From: Siderastrea radians
Lineage: Eukaryota; Cnidaria; Anthozoa; Scleractinia; Rhizangiidae
NCBI GenBank assembly: GCA_964017195.1
Contig: OZ024900.1
Location: 25,814,429 to 25,878,428 of the forward strand
DNA length: 64,000 bases
Direction: 5' to 3'
The position numbers and the translations under genes were made by a program. The notes under the pieces were generated by a model. It was not told the DNA's origin and ran no database searches. It saw only the letters and a list, made by a program, of their open reading frames with translations. Positions 35,966 to 44,908 of the stretch are shown here, in pieces; positions within the stretch are counted from its first letter, which is position 1, and each line of letters starts with the position of its first letter.

Positions 35966-36147
35966 AGTAGTATATCCGGTAGTTAACAAATACCACCTGA
36001 TTGTCAGAGGTTTATTTTCGAATTTAAAAGCTTCTTTTATATTATTTAAGCTCCTTGCGTCGCATAAATAATATAAAAGAAGCTTTTAAATTCGAAAATA
36101 AACCTCTGACAATCAGGAAGTATTTGTTAACTACCGGATATACTACT
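35966..36147. repeat. Terminal palindrome in the left TIR (hairpin)
   Basis: Arms 35966-36048 and 36065-36147 (83 bp each) are complementary apart from two adjacent bases, around a 16-nt loop that itself contains TGCG-T-CGCA. The same structure occurs inverted at 53935-54116, in the same loop orientation. Confidence 0.95.
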
Positions 36148-36332
36148 TAACCAAAATAAACCGCCCCACCAAAAAAAATTTTAAATTAAAGGTTAACAAA
36201 TCAATGTTATACCCGAGTTGAAATGACTGCACAAAACATAAACATTGAAGAGCTATTGAAAGAACTAGATCCAGCAACGTTACAAGCTTTAGAGCAATTA
36301 TTTGCAGAGGACGCTCCTGCTGTTCGAAAAAC
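35966..36332 (+). repeat. Left terminal inverted repeat, 367 bp
   Basis: Inverted copy of 53750-54116 with only two mismatches (in the 5' leader just before the shared ATG). It comprises an outer hairpin (35966-36147), an AT-rich leader and the first 110 bp of a coding sequence, and ends abruptly after GTTCGAAAAAC. Confidence 0.95.
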
Positions 36333-36612
36333 AGCTGAATGGAAAGAGGTACACAATGAGTTATTAAAACAACCTTTTTGTCATAAAAAACAGCGACTTG
36401 TGCGCATTATAATGTGTTTAGATTATGATGATAACTGTCGCTGGGAAGGGTTTTGCTATCCCTGTCTTAAGCAAGGAATCAATCATGAACTTTTTTACAC
36501 TCCTCCGATTGAGAATTTATCTTTAGTAAAGATTTGCTCTGATACTTACGACTGGCACAGCGCATATAACGATTTTAAGGAATTGGTTGACCTCGGTGTG
36601 TTTATTCCATGA
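36223..36612 (+). CDS. Cysteine-rich protein sharing its N-terminus with the polymerase
   Basis: A 129-residue open frame. The first 37 residues (MTAQNINIEELLKELDPATL onwards) lie inside the terminal repeat and are identical to the polymerase N-terminus at 53859-53749. The rest is a different protein containing NELLKQPFCHKKQRLVRIIM and a C-x2-C in FCYPCLKQG. It is a paralogue of the next gene, but lacks that gene's LPPELREIIYKHYLAIKLKE segment, as if the terminal repeat had replaced it. Function unknown; the Cys pattern suggests metal binding. Promoter and start are shared with the polymerase gene through the repeat. Confidence 0.75.
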   Translation: MTAQNINIEELLKELDPATLQALEQLFAEDAPAVRKTAEWKEVHNELLKQPFCHKKQRLVRIIMCLDYDDNCRWEGFCYPCLKQGINHELFYTPPIENLSLVKICSDTYDWHSAYNDFKELVDLGVFIP

Positions 36613-36697
36613 AGAGTACCAACCACCAATTAAAAAAAAAACATAACCGAATATAAATGATTTTTTTTTTAATCTGATAGATATTTGTGAGTCAAAT

Positions 36698-37060
36698 TTG
36701 ATGGCAACCGGTTTTAACACCTGTCAGATAACAAAAGCAATTCAAAACCTACCACCAGAGTTACGTGAGATAATTTATAAACATTACCTCGCCATAAAAC
36801 TGAAAGAGCGAGAGGTTTTGGGTTGGAACTTGGTTCACAATGAGCTTTTAATACAACCTTTCTGTCCTGAAATGGAGCGGCTTGTACATATTATTGTGTG
36901 TGTTGCCTATATGCACTGTTGTCAGGGAGGGTGTTGTTACCCTTGTTATAAACAAGGAGAAATCTTACATGAAATAACCATTTCTGTACCCGATATAATT
37001 GATTTAATCCTAATTAAGTTTTGCACTGATATGTTTGAAGAAGATTATCATAATCATTAA
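36698..37060 (+). CDS. Cysteine-rich protein, paralogue of the preceding gene
   Basis: A 120-residue frame starting ATGATGGCAACC. It opens with an amphipathic LPPELREIIYKHYLAIKLKE region that looks somewhat F-box-like, then shares VHNELLIQPFC, RLVHIIVCV and CCYPCYKQG with the upstream gene, including the C-x2-C. The two genes are about 85 bp apart in the same direction, so they may be a duplicated pair. I do not know the function; a host-interaction or regulatory role is only a guess. Confidence 0.65.
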   Translation: MMATGFNTCQITKAIQNLPPELREIIYKHYLAIKLKEREVLGWNLVHNELLIQPFCPEMERLVHIIVCVAYMHCCQGGCCYPCYKQGEILHEITISVPDIIDLILIKFCTDMFEEDYHNH

Positions 37061-37061
37061 T

Positions 37062-37376
37062 TTATTTTTTTAATCTATAAACAAAATATTCATTTCCTTC
37101 ATCAGACATTTCAACACCCATTTTTTTAACAAAACGAAAAGGATAATATAAAAGATCTTTAGCAAGACGTTTTGGGGCCCATACACGAAAATCATCACTA
37201 TCTTTTGAATTTAAAGTCAAGATAGCTGAATCCCCAAATTTTCCTTTTCGGTGTGTAACGTTTTTTATTTTGTATATTCCATCAGAAATATCTCTCCATT
37301 TGAAAATTTCAACAATTTCAAAACCTTCTTCTGTTGGCCATTCTTCTTTGTCAGATAAATCTGGTTCATTATTTTT
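37062..37376 (-). pseudogene. Small acidic/basic protein, possibly OB-fold, start lost
   Basis: Open from just after an in-frame TAA (37379-37377) to a TAA at 37064-37062, about 104 codons with no suitable ATG. It reads like a real protein, with GIYKIKNVTHRKGKFGDSAI and DDFRVWAPKRLAKDLLYYPF. The beta-rich layout hints at a single-strand DNA-binding (OB) fold; this is weak. Upstream coding continues in another frame across a run of seven T (37372-37378, A7 on the coding strand), so a one-base slip probably separates it from its start. Its stop nearly abuts the stop of the plus-strand gene ending at 37060. Confidence 0.5.
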
Positions 37377-37597
37377 TTATGGGAAATCTTGTGAGATCGT
37401 GTGTTGATCTGTGTAGACATCCACGGTGAGATACAATTGGTATACATTTGTTTAATAACATGTACTTTTCTGCTCGACCAAAATTAAACTACCCAGCGCA
37501 CAAAAAAAAAGAACAGGACACAATGAATATACATATTTTAATAAGTGTTTTATTGAAAATATAAACAAACTAAAGTTATACAAAAAATAGAAAGTTA

Positions 37598-37698
37598 CAG
37601 CCTCTTGACAACGGCGGTCATAAAATGACCGCGGTTTCCAAGGAGATTCAGCCTCTTGACAACGGTGGTCATTAATGACCGCGGCTTCAAAGGAGATT
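37598..37698. repeat. Two tandem copies of a 50-bp hairpin-forming unit
   Basis: Copies at 37598-37648 and 37649-37698 each start CAGCCTCTTGACAACGG and contain CGGTCAT...ATGACCG, able to form a stem. They lie immediately beyond the stop of the minus-strand gene below. A role in 3'-end formation is inference. Confidence 0.7.
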
Positions 37699-37904
37699 AA
37701 ACATCAGTCTTGAAAATTTCCAAAGTTACGGTTTCTTGGTTAACTGAAACCAGACGTAGTTTTTCGTGTTTGAACGACTTGTTGCCAATAGGATACATTT
37801 GAAGTATTGCCTTCTGCTCCTCGGAGATGCCTGAAGTTTGATTACATTGATCAGAGGTTTTCAATATTTGAAAGATTCAAATCGCAAGAGTTGTCCCATT
37901 CCAT
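37697..37904 (-). pseudogene. Small hypothetical protein with one frameshift
   Basis: An ATG at 37904-37902 opens MEWDNSCDLNLSNIENL and then stops. The neighbouring frame continues with EEQKAILQMYPIGNKSFKHE and ends EIFKTDV. Composition is protein-like in both pieces, so a single frameshift near 37855-37860 is likely. No family recognised. Confidence 0.45.
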
Positions 37905-38419
37905 GTTTGTTTCCAAATGATATAAAATGGGGTGATGTCTGTTTTTATAGCTATAGTCGTTCAGTTACAACCAGTTACAACCAGTTGAGGCTTTGTGAAA
38001 ACGGCGCGTGATACATTTCGGGAAAGTTCCGGTAATGATGAAAGAAAAACAATAATTGTTCATACACATGTAGCTGCACGTGTAGCTGCACGTGTACAAT
38101 GTGATGACTCATTTTCAAGGGAAAGTCCCGTGGCCACCGGCTATGTTTTTAATGTATTGAAGTGTGTATGTAAATTTATCAGTTTTATTATGGTATTATA
38201 TCATAACCTGAAATCGGGTAGCTGTCTTCATCACGAGTTGATAATTGTATTTTTTTCGAAGAACATTCATGATTTGGCGACATTATTTTTGAAACACACT
38301 CACGAGTAATGTATCGTATATGTCTAAGATCAGGAGGAGTGAGAAGTTCAAGAAACCAATGACAAATAGTCACAAAAAGTGCAATCATTTTTTTTTGCGT
38401 ATATAATTACTTTAAAAAT
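37905..38419. promoter_or_regulatory. Gene-free stretch with short tandem repeats
   Basis: About 515 bp between two minus-strand genes. It contains CAGTTACAAC repeated at about 37961-37986, tandem GTAGCTGCACGT at about 38070-38094, and a TATAAAATGG at 37921. No convincing gene. It may carry control sequences. Confidence 0.35.
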
Positions 38420-38905
38420 CTACAATGGAGCAAATTTTTTATTGTACTTTCTTTGAACAGAAAGCGGAATCTCCATACAATGATCAGTGATGAAATCATC
38501 TTTCATTTTCAAGCTATCAAGGAAGACCTTTTCGTCGAAATCTTCGCCTCGTAGGTAAAAGCGAATCTCGTCAAGGATTTTTTGGTATTCGATACGGGCT
38601 AAATTTGCTAGTTCCATTTTTTTATCGAATTTTTTAAGGCTTGCGACTGCTTTCAAAAGAAGTCCAACACCAGTTAAAGTTGCCATGACAGCAGGGTTCA
38701 GTGTTATTCCTCCAGCTATTGCGGCACTAATTATTAACTTGCCAGCTGAAAGATTACAAACAAAATTTTTTCTTCGAAAACCGCGGTGCAACTTTTCATA
38801 TCCATAATGTTTCTTATGGTAAAAACCATACAAATTTTTCAGAAATTTAACCTTCTCTTCAGAAAGTGTTTGGTCGATATGGTTGAATTCGAAAATGTCC
38901 CGCAT
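38420..38905 (-). CDS. Polinton protein with central hydrophobic segment
   Basis: An intact 161-residue frame. Residues 52-90 are a long Gly/Ala-rich hydrophobic stretch (LSAGKLIISAAIAGGITLNP and beyond), followed by a charged helical region with YQKILDEIRFYLRGEDFDEK and a conserved-looking DHC near the C-terminus. This architecture suits a membrane-inserted or membrane-active small protein. I recall similar proteins in animal Polintons, without a known role. A TATATAA-type motif lies just upstream of the ATG (38908-38916). Confidence 0.65.
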   Translation of the reverse strand: MRDIFEFNHIDQTLSEEKVKFLKNLYGFYHKKHYGYEKLHRGFRRKNFVCNLSAGKLIISAAIAGGITLNPAVMATLTGVGLLLKAVASLKKFDKKMELANLARIEYQKILDEIRFYLRGEDFDEKVFLDSLKMKDDFITDHCMEIPLSVQRKYNKKFAPL

Positions 38906-38931
38906 TGTGCTATATAATAAATGTAAAAATT

Positions 38932-40717
38932 TTATGGTGTTCTATATTCAATCAAAATTAAGAATTCTTCGTTTTTAAATTTTGGAGATAACAAAAAAAC
39001 CTGTAAAATACCGCTTGGTAATTTAAAATTAATATTTATTTTTTGTTTTTGAATTGCTTTTTTTGAAGTGAAACTTAATGGAGGAAAACCACCAGTAACT
39101 ACTCTTAAAGTAATAGCTGGAAATGGACCCATAATGTTTTTAAATAATACTGTTGCATTTAATAAATTACTATTTGCTGGAATGAGTATTTCTGAATTAC
39201 CATTTAATTCAAAGAGTGTTTTATCATTTTTCGTTGATAAATACCCATATAAATAATGAACGGAGCCACTCAAATTATGCCCGTTTAAAGATAAATCTGT
39301 TTCCATAACCATTTTACCATTCTCAATAACAAAAGCGGTGTCGTATGACACTTGGGTCAACGTTTGAAATTGTTTCTTTTACACCATAAACAATTAGATG
39401 TCCAATTGTTAAAAGTGATGGAAAAGTAACTGTACCGTGTAGATCGAGATAAATAAATTGTGGAGGTGAGCTACCCCATCGGTGAAAATTGATAACTGTT
39501 TTGGTGTACGTTTCGAATGTTTTTGTTGCATATTTAGAAATTGAAATCGTAGTGCCTTGCACTGCCACACTCAACTCACTCATTTCCGGCGGAAACCATT
39601 CAACGACCAAAGTATAGTATCCAACTGGAAGTTTATAAAGGTTAAAACCGAGGCGTGACCGGTACTGGTTGGGTGAGCTTTTTTCAAACAAGAGTTGGAG
39701 AGAGTAAGCTTTTTTATTTATTTGATGTGGAGACTCGGAAAAATCACTGATACCCAAAACCTTGATATTGTTTTCACTCGAAGATTCATCAGTGTCTTCC
39801 ATCAAGTATCTGAAGGCATCTCTTTTTTGACCCGAATTAATAATTTGAGATTCATGAATTTTTTGAGTGACAAGATCTCTCAAAGTTGTTATTTCATTTT
39901 TCACAAAATTAACATTAGCTGCGGATTTCGAATCTTTTAAATCGGTTTGTAAGTTTACAATTTTATTGTTATTTAAATTCAAGTTTCCAGTCATACTTTT
40001 TGAGCCATCATTTTTAAGATATTCTTTTTGTGTGTCATTAAGTCTTTTATTGACAAACTCAACGTTTGTTGCGTCTTTTTGGTTTGATGGTAATTTAAGA
40101 TTAGTAATTGATTTATTTGTCATATCAATATCAACATTTTTATCCAATTTTTTCACAAGTTGGTTATCGACATATTTTTTGTTTGTGGCTTGATCTGCCT
40201 GTGTGGGGTTTTTCACATTGAAAATTGTATTATTATTGATATCAATATTTGCTTCCATTTGTCCACCCTCTTTTTTTGAAAGAAAGATATTTCTCATATC
40301 TTGATAGCTTATTGCCTTCGTCAAATCGCCGCGGACAGGATATGGGTTGCTTTTCAATCGCAAGATACTGTACTTATTTTGCATGTCAATATCAGCAGAA
40401 CCGCTGACACTACCCTGAGATCCAGGATCACCTTTTTCTCCTTTATCACCCTTGTCGCCCTTGTCACCCTTATCACCCTTATCGCCTTTTAAACCCCGTG
40501 GTCCTTGTGCTCCCACCTGACCTTGTGGTCCAGCGAGCCCTTTTTCTCCTCTTGGTCCAAAAGGACCCCTTGGTCCTCCAGGTCCTTTATCACCCTTCGG
40601 TCCAGGAGGACCCTCAGGGCCGGGAGGACCCCCTGGGCCAGGAGGACCAACTTTTCCACCACTTTCACTCGTTGTAGTTTGGCTACTTCCACCTATTGGA
40701 TTGTTAATAAACCCCAT
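38932..40717 (-). pseudogene. Collagen-like and tail-fibre-like protein, one frameshift
   Basis: Main frame 40717-39323 (464 residues): a short lead, a Gly-X-Y collagen-like region at about residues 24-101 with [11 protein letters not shown] repeats, then repeated units such as [14 protein letters not shown]...[11 protein letters not shown] and [19 protein letters not shown]. These resemble trimeric phage tail-fibre repeats. A further 142-residue frame (39360-38932) continues the protein after a one-base shift near 39341, with another METDLSLNGHNLSG unit. Likely a trimeric fibre or decoration protein on the particle. The start ATG overlaps the ATPase stop by one base. Confidence 0.75.
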
Positions 40718-41355
40718 TATATATCTTCATCAAAATTTTTTTTCATTAATTTCTGGGGTTTGTCATAGTAAAAGAAAGAATATTTTTTATCGGTGGCGCG
40801 ATCTAAAGCGTTATGATCCACACCTATTTCGTCTGCAATTCGTTTGTTTTCTCTTGGAAGAAATCTGAAAATACAAAAATGGCTGCAGTTATCACGGATG
40901 TTTTTCGGCACCTTGTAAAAAGTTTGAGTGAGGTAAATAACGCAGCAGTTTTTGTGACGCCCGTTGATAAAATAATTAATGATATCGTTTTGGTTTTTTT
41001 CGCAAACAAGATCATCAAAAATAACTATTTTTTGGTTGTCCGTCGGAAGTTCTTCGAGTGGAATAATTTCATCACCATGAGCCTCGATGACCTCGTAACC
41101 AACCTCGGGGTCGGGGTTGACTTCTTCAGCGAAGTACTGCAAAAAAACCTGGTATTTGTTCTGGTGCAGGTTCTTTGAAAAGAGGTAGATTTTATCATAC
41201 TTCAACAACTCATAAAGCATATGGAGTAATATGTTTGTTTTACCAGAATTACTGGGTCCACAAATTAACATTCGAAAAACATCTGTTGGCATACAATGGT
41301 GACCTTGCTTGTAGTCGCTCTTGGAAGAACCTGGGTCATAATTTGGAATCTTCAT
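40717..41355 (-). CDS. ATP: FtsK/HerA-like genome-packaging ATPase
   Basis: An intact 212-residue frame. Walker A is GPSNSGKT at residues 33-40; Walker B is KIVIFDDL at 109-116, followed by [20 protein letters not shown] with the polar residues expected of the sensor region. Length fits the compact packaging ATPases of Polintons and related viruses, which drive DNA into capsids. It leads a leftward transcription unit: the following fibre gene starts at its last base (TAATG). A TATATATAA box lies about 20 bp upstream, in the short gap shared with the divergent gene at 41390. Confidence 0.93.
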   Translation of the reverse strand: MKIPNYDPGSSKSDYKQGHHCMPTDVFRMLICGPSNSGKTNILLHMLYELLKYDKIYLFSKNLHQNKYQVFLQYFAEEVNPDPEVGYEVIEAHGDEIIPLEELPTDNQKIVIFDDLVCEKNQNDIINYFINGRHKNCCVIYLTQTFYKVPKNIRDNCSHFCIFRFLPRENKRIADEIGVDHNALDRATDKKYSFFYYDKPQKLMKKNFDEDI

Positions 41356-41389
41356 TTTTTTTTTCGTTTTTATATATAAAGCTGAAAAT
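41356..41389. promoter_or_regulatory. Divergent promoter with TATATATAA box
   Basis: Only 34 bp separate the divergent starts of the ATPase (minus) and the proline-rich protein (plus). The gap contains TTTTTATATATAAAGC, palindromic in its TATATATA core, so it could serve both directions. Confidence 0.6.
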
Positions 41390-42383
41390 ATGTCATTGAA
41401 AAAATGGCGTCAGATTGCTGAAGAAAAATCGAAGCTAGATGAACAAACAAAAGAAATTCACCAAAAATTCAAAAGGTATAAAATTAACAAAGAGTTTGGT
41501 CAGCTTTCAGGAGAAGAGTTTTTTAAACCAATTACAAAAAGGCTTGATGAAAAGAACACCATTGTGGAAGAAGAGCAGGAAGTTCCTGATTACACAATGG
41601 ATGAATTTGACGAAACTTACCCCTTTGGTGATGAATTCAGACCGGATGCGCCAACACCAGCACCATCACCAACACCATCACCAACAACATCACCACTACC
41701 ATCACCACCACCACCATCACCACCACCATCATATCAAGAAGTTGTTGATGATGATGATGATGATGATGATTTTCCACCACCACCCCCGCTGATGGAAGAA
41801 AAAAAATTTACACGTAAAGAGTGGGGGGAACCGAAACCGGTTAAAAAAGAATTTTCCCATGAATCAACTCTATTACAAACAGTCAATCAACTGATCACGA
41901 AATATGGAAATGACCCCAATTACAAAGTAAAAAAAAAATTCTCCATTATATAATTTATCAATAAAGCAACTCAAAGAAATAAGAGATGAAATTTATGGGA
42001 AAAGAGGGGTACCAAAAAGAGTTTTTGAGAAACAGTTACAGGTGGGGAAGTATAGACTGAAGTCCACTCCCCCACAAGAAAAAAGAGAAACCGCTCGAAC
42101 TCCTCTTGAAAAAGCTGTCATGAGTCGAAGACCTGCTTTTGAACTTTCTGACGATGAAGATGACTCTTATGAACAGTATTGGGAAACCGAAGGAAGCGGT
42201 ATCACTGATGAAGTTGAAAAATTAATCGACCAACTTCATTTGAGTTTAGAATCGATAAAAGCACGAAATAACTCAATAAAACTAAAAAATCAGGTATTAT
42301 ATCTTCTTGATTCACTTGTTGAACTCGGCACAATCGATAAAAAACAAAAGAAAAAAATTATTTCTAAATATATACACCAATAA
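41390..42383 (+). pseudogene. Proline-rich Polinton protein with PPxY motif, one frameshift
   Basis: Frame 41390-41953 (187 residues) has a charged helical N-terminus, then acidic and proline-rich sequence (PTPAPSPTPSPTTSPLPS), PPPSYQEV and an Asp run. The frame breaks at ten A (41929-41938). A second frame resumes directly after it and ends at 42383 with LSIKQLKEIRDEIYGKRGV and an acidic middle. The two halves look like one structural or scaffold protein. PPSY matches the PPxY consensus used by viral late domains to bind WW-domain ligases. The second half's stop overlaps the penton ATG (TAATG). Confidence 0.65.
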
Positions 42384-43144
42384 TGGGGTTTGACATACTG
42401 CTTGACTCAAGCCTTGCAAAACTTGCAAGAGGTGGAGAAAAGAATGTTTCACACGATTTCAGAGTGAAGTTTCATCCTCCAATAGAATTGGGTGAAGGAA
42501 ATTATAAAGCAGCGATGAATAGACTTATCACAATGAGTTACTCATGGAACAACATCGATTCAATTTATGATAATAACAAAATTCGCTGGAAGAAAAAAAC
42601 AGAATCAGTGTGGAAGACCTTAACTTTCCCAAATGGAATGTATGATTACAAAAGAATTAACGATTATATTCAGCAACACACCGGTAAAGTAGACCCAACA
42701 AAAAAAGATAGCGTTTACATTTACACAATACATTTCGAGTTTTCAACTTATAGAATTTTAATTACAATGCACAACGATTATGAGCTCGACTTGTCGCAAG
42801 GAAATTTTAATGAATTGCTTGGTTTTGACAAAAAAATTATTGATGGAGATAGTTTGGGAACAAAAATACCAAATATCACAAGAGGTGTTGATTGGGTATA
42901 TTTGCACTGCGATCTTATCTCTCGTCAAACAAACAATGTTCCAAACGATTTGTTATACAGTTTCTCAACAGCAGATCTTCGTGTTAGCTATCCATTTCGA
43001 AAAGAGCCGCGCCGACTTGAGTGGCAACCTGTGAATAAAAGTTATATTAATGAAATAAGAGTTTGGGTGACAGATGGAAGAAACAACATTTTGAATCTCA
43101 ACGGGACAGACATTGCAATTAGTTTAATGATTGAAAAAGATTAA
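42383..43144 (+). CDS. mCP: Penton (minor capsid) protein, single jelly-roll
   Basis: An intact 253-residue frame. Features typical of Polinton pentons are: early FRVKFHPPIELGEGNYKAAM, a mid-protein FPNGMYDYKRINDYIQQH, and a C-terminal VWVTDGRNNILNLNGTDIAI that forms the last strands. Expected to form pentamers at capsid vertices. Identification is by family resemblance and position directly before the major capsid gene. Start overlaps the preceding stop in TAATG. Confidence 0.85.
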   Translation: MGFDILLDSSLAKLARGGEKNVSHDFRVKFHPPIELGEGNYKAAMNRLITMSYSWNNIDSIYDNNKIRWKKKTESVWKTLTFPNGMYDYKRINDYIQQHTGKVDPTKKDSVYIYTIHFEFSTYRILITMHNDYELDLSQGNFNELLGFDKKIIDGDSLGTKIPNITRGVDWVYLHCDLISRQTNNVPNDLLYSFSTADLRVSYPFRKEPRRLEWQPVNKSYINEIRVWVTDGRNNILNLNGTDIAISLMIEKD

Positions 43145-43171
43145 AGTTTTTTGTCTGTATAATATATAATC

Positions 43172-43555
43172 ATGTATCATCCGAGTGAGTGGGCAAGATT
43201 CTTTGACGAAAACACCGGACGTTATCGATATAAACACAAAGGGTCGGGTGTGATCCGTGACACCTTCATGACAATTGGTAAAGTACTCAAAAACAATGTA
43301 AAGAATGTTGCAAAAAAAACTGCTGAAAAAACCACAAAAACAATCGCTGAAAAAGCGGGTCAGAGAGTTGGTGAATTTGCTGTTGAAAAAGGTTCGAAAC
43401 AAATACGAAAAATACTGCAAAAGCGAAAAAAATGAAAAAAACGAAAACAGTTGTCTGAAGATTCGAAAAAGAAGCTTGCAAATATTTTGCAAACCCAAAC
43501 ACAGATAAAATCAGACGCCCTTGCGAAATTGAATCGAATTTTGACAGAAAATTAA
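43172..43555 (+). pseudogene. Small basic core-like protein with an in-frame TGA
   Basis: The ATG follows a TATAATATATAA box. The first 87 residues (MYHPSEWARFFDENTGRYRY, then Lys/Ala-rich amphipathic helix with AEKTTKTIAEKAGQRVGE) end at TGA 43433-43435. The same frame then stays open for 39 more codons to TAA at 43553-43555, with KRKQLSEDSKKKLANILQTQ. This looks like a continuation of the same basic protein. Either a nonsense mutation or readthrough. A DNA-binding or membrane-associated virion protein is plausible. Confidence 0.55.
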
Positions 43556-43592
43556 AAAAATTTTTGTATTAATATAATAAGCTCTTACAAAC

Positions 43593-44858
43593 ATGTTCAG
43601 AAGTCAACCATACCTCGAGAATACATCATACGTTCAAATAAAATTGGACAACCAAATCAAATTTCCTCAAAATAACCAATCTCAAGAAAAGACGAATTAC
43701 AAATTTTTTATAAGAGACCGGGACGTTTTTTATGATTGGTACAACGCTTATTTACGCATTAATTACAAGTTTCAAGCTAAAGCAGACGGAGCCAACATTG
43801 GCGCTGACACCCAATCAGCACCAATCAACGGTTCTTTCTCATTGATTAAAAGATTGAAACTAAGTTCAGTGGGGAAAATAATATACGAGGCGAATAATAT
43901 ACACAAAGGTATTTTCATTAAAAATCTGCTTGATTTTTCAGATGATTATTCAAGAAGCGTGGCAAAAAACCAATTTTGGTATCTTGATGAAGATACCACC
44001 ACAGTAACTGATGGTAATGCAACGAACAAAGGAGGAATTCGATCAAGGGCGCTTCTATCACATGGAGGTTTGATGGTTGAGACGATTGTCCCTTTAAACA
44101 GATACTCCTTTTTCGAAAGTCTTTCCGATAGGCTACTGCCGCCGTTACAACTTGAGATTGAAATTGAACTGCAAAACGATGAAGAATTAATTTGGCAAAA
44201 CAACGCAACAGCTAGAAGAATTGTTGTCCATAATTTAGAATTGTGGGCCCTACAATTACATTTTACTGGAAAAGGGCAAACCTTGGCCAATGAAAAATTC
44301 TTGAAACCAACCTCGTGGAAATACCTGAATGAACATTTGCTTAACAGCAACTCGCAAAGGGATGCGAATGGTATGTGGTTGATAACACCTGGAATACAAG
44401 ACCCCAAGCATGTTTTTGTATTCTTTCAACAAACTCGGAAACAAAATTCTTTTACACAAAACCCTTACTTCTTTGACACATTTGATATCGATGGTGATGA
44501 CACAGCAAGATTAGACACTTGCCGTCTTCAGTACGGTACAAATTTTTACCCTGAGGTTGATTACAACCATGATTTTAAAATAAGAATTTTGAATGATTTG
44601 ATCAATTTCCGATACAGAAAGAATGACTACAACACCGGCGTTCAGTTGCAGCTTGCCAATTTTACGAAGTTATACCCAATCATCTACTTTGATCTACGAA
44701 ACATCAAAGAAAGTGCGACAGGCGACTCAAAAAAGCTCGAATTCCATTACAGACTGAATGAAGCCGGTAACGCTCAAGATTATACGATCTTCGCCTTTGT
44801 TTTGAATGAAAAAGAATTCGAGATGAAGCAAATTAGTAATGAGCTTGTCGTCGTCTAG
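43593..44858 (+). CDS. MCP: Major capsid protein, double jelly-roll
   Basis: An intact 421-residue frame, best preserved gene of the element. It shows the Polinton capsid pattern: FIRDRDVFYDWYNAYLRINY, INGSFSLIKRLKLSS, IFIKNLLDFSDDYSRSVAKN then FWYLDED, and VPLNRYSFFESLSDRLLPPL. The double jelly-roll trimer forms the icosahedral shell shared with adenovirus-lineage viruses. Located between the small basic and PX-like genes. An AT-rich TATTAATATAATAAG lies just upstream. Confidence 0.95.
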   Translation: MFRSQPYLENTSYVQIKLDNQIKFPQNNQSQEKTNYKFFIRDRDVFYDWYNAYLRINYKFQAKADGANIGADTQSAPINGSFSLIKRLKLSSVGKIIYEANNIHKGIFIKNLLDFSDDYSRSVAKNQFWYLDEDTTTVTDGNATNKGGIRSRALLSHGGLMVETIVPLNRYSFFESLSDRLLPPLQLEIEIELQNDEELIWQNNATARRIVVHNLELWALQLHFTGKGQTLANEKFLKPTSWKYLNEHLLNSNSQRDANGMWLITPGIQDPKHVFVFFQQTRKQNSFTQNPYFFDTFDIDGDDTARLDTCRLQYGTNFYPEVDYNHDFKIRILNDLINFRYRKNDYNTGVQLQLANFTKLYPIIYFDLRNIKESATGDSKKLEFHYRLNEAGNAQDYTIFAFVLNEKEFEMKQISNELVVV

Positions 44859-44908
44859 ACAAATGAATGAAAAAATGAAAAAAAAAATCTGAATATAATA
44901 TATACACA

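Noticed and set aside
40489..40692. Leu-rich minus-strand frame inside the collagen region
   Set aside because: Shadow of the Gly-X-Y codon repeats in another frame.
41439..41792. His-rich overlapping frame in the proline-rich gene
   Set aside because: Frame-shifted reading of CACCAT repeats that encode the Pro/Ser region and Asp run in the main frame.
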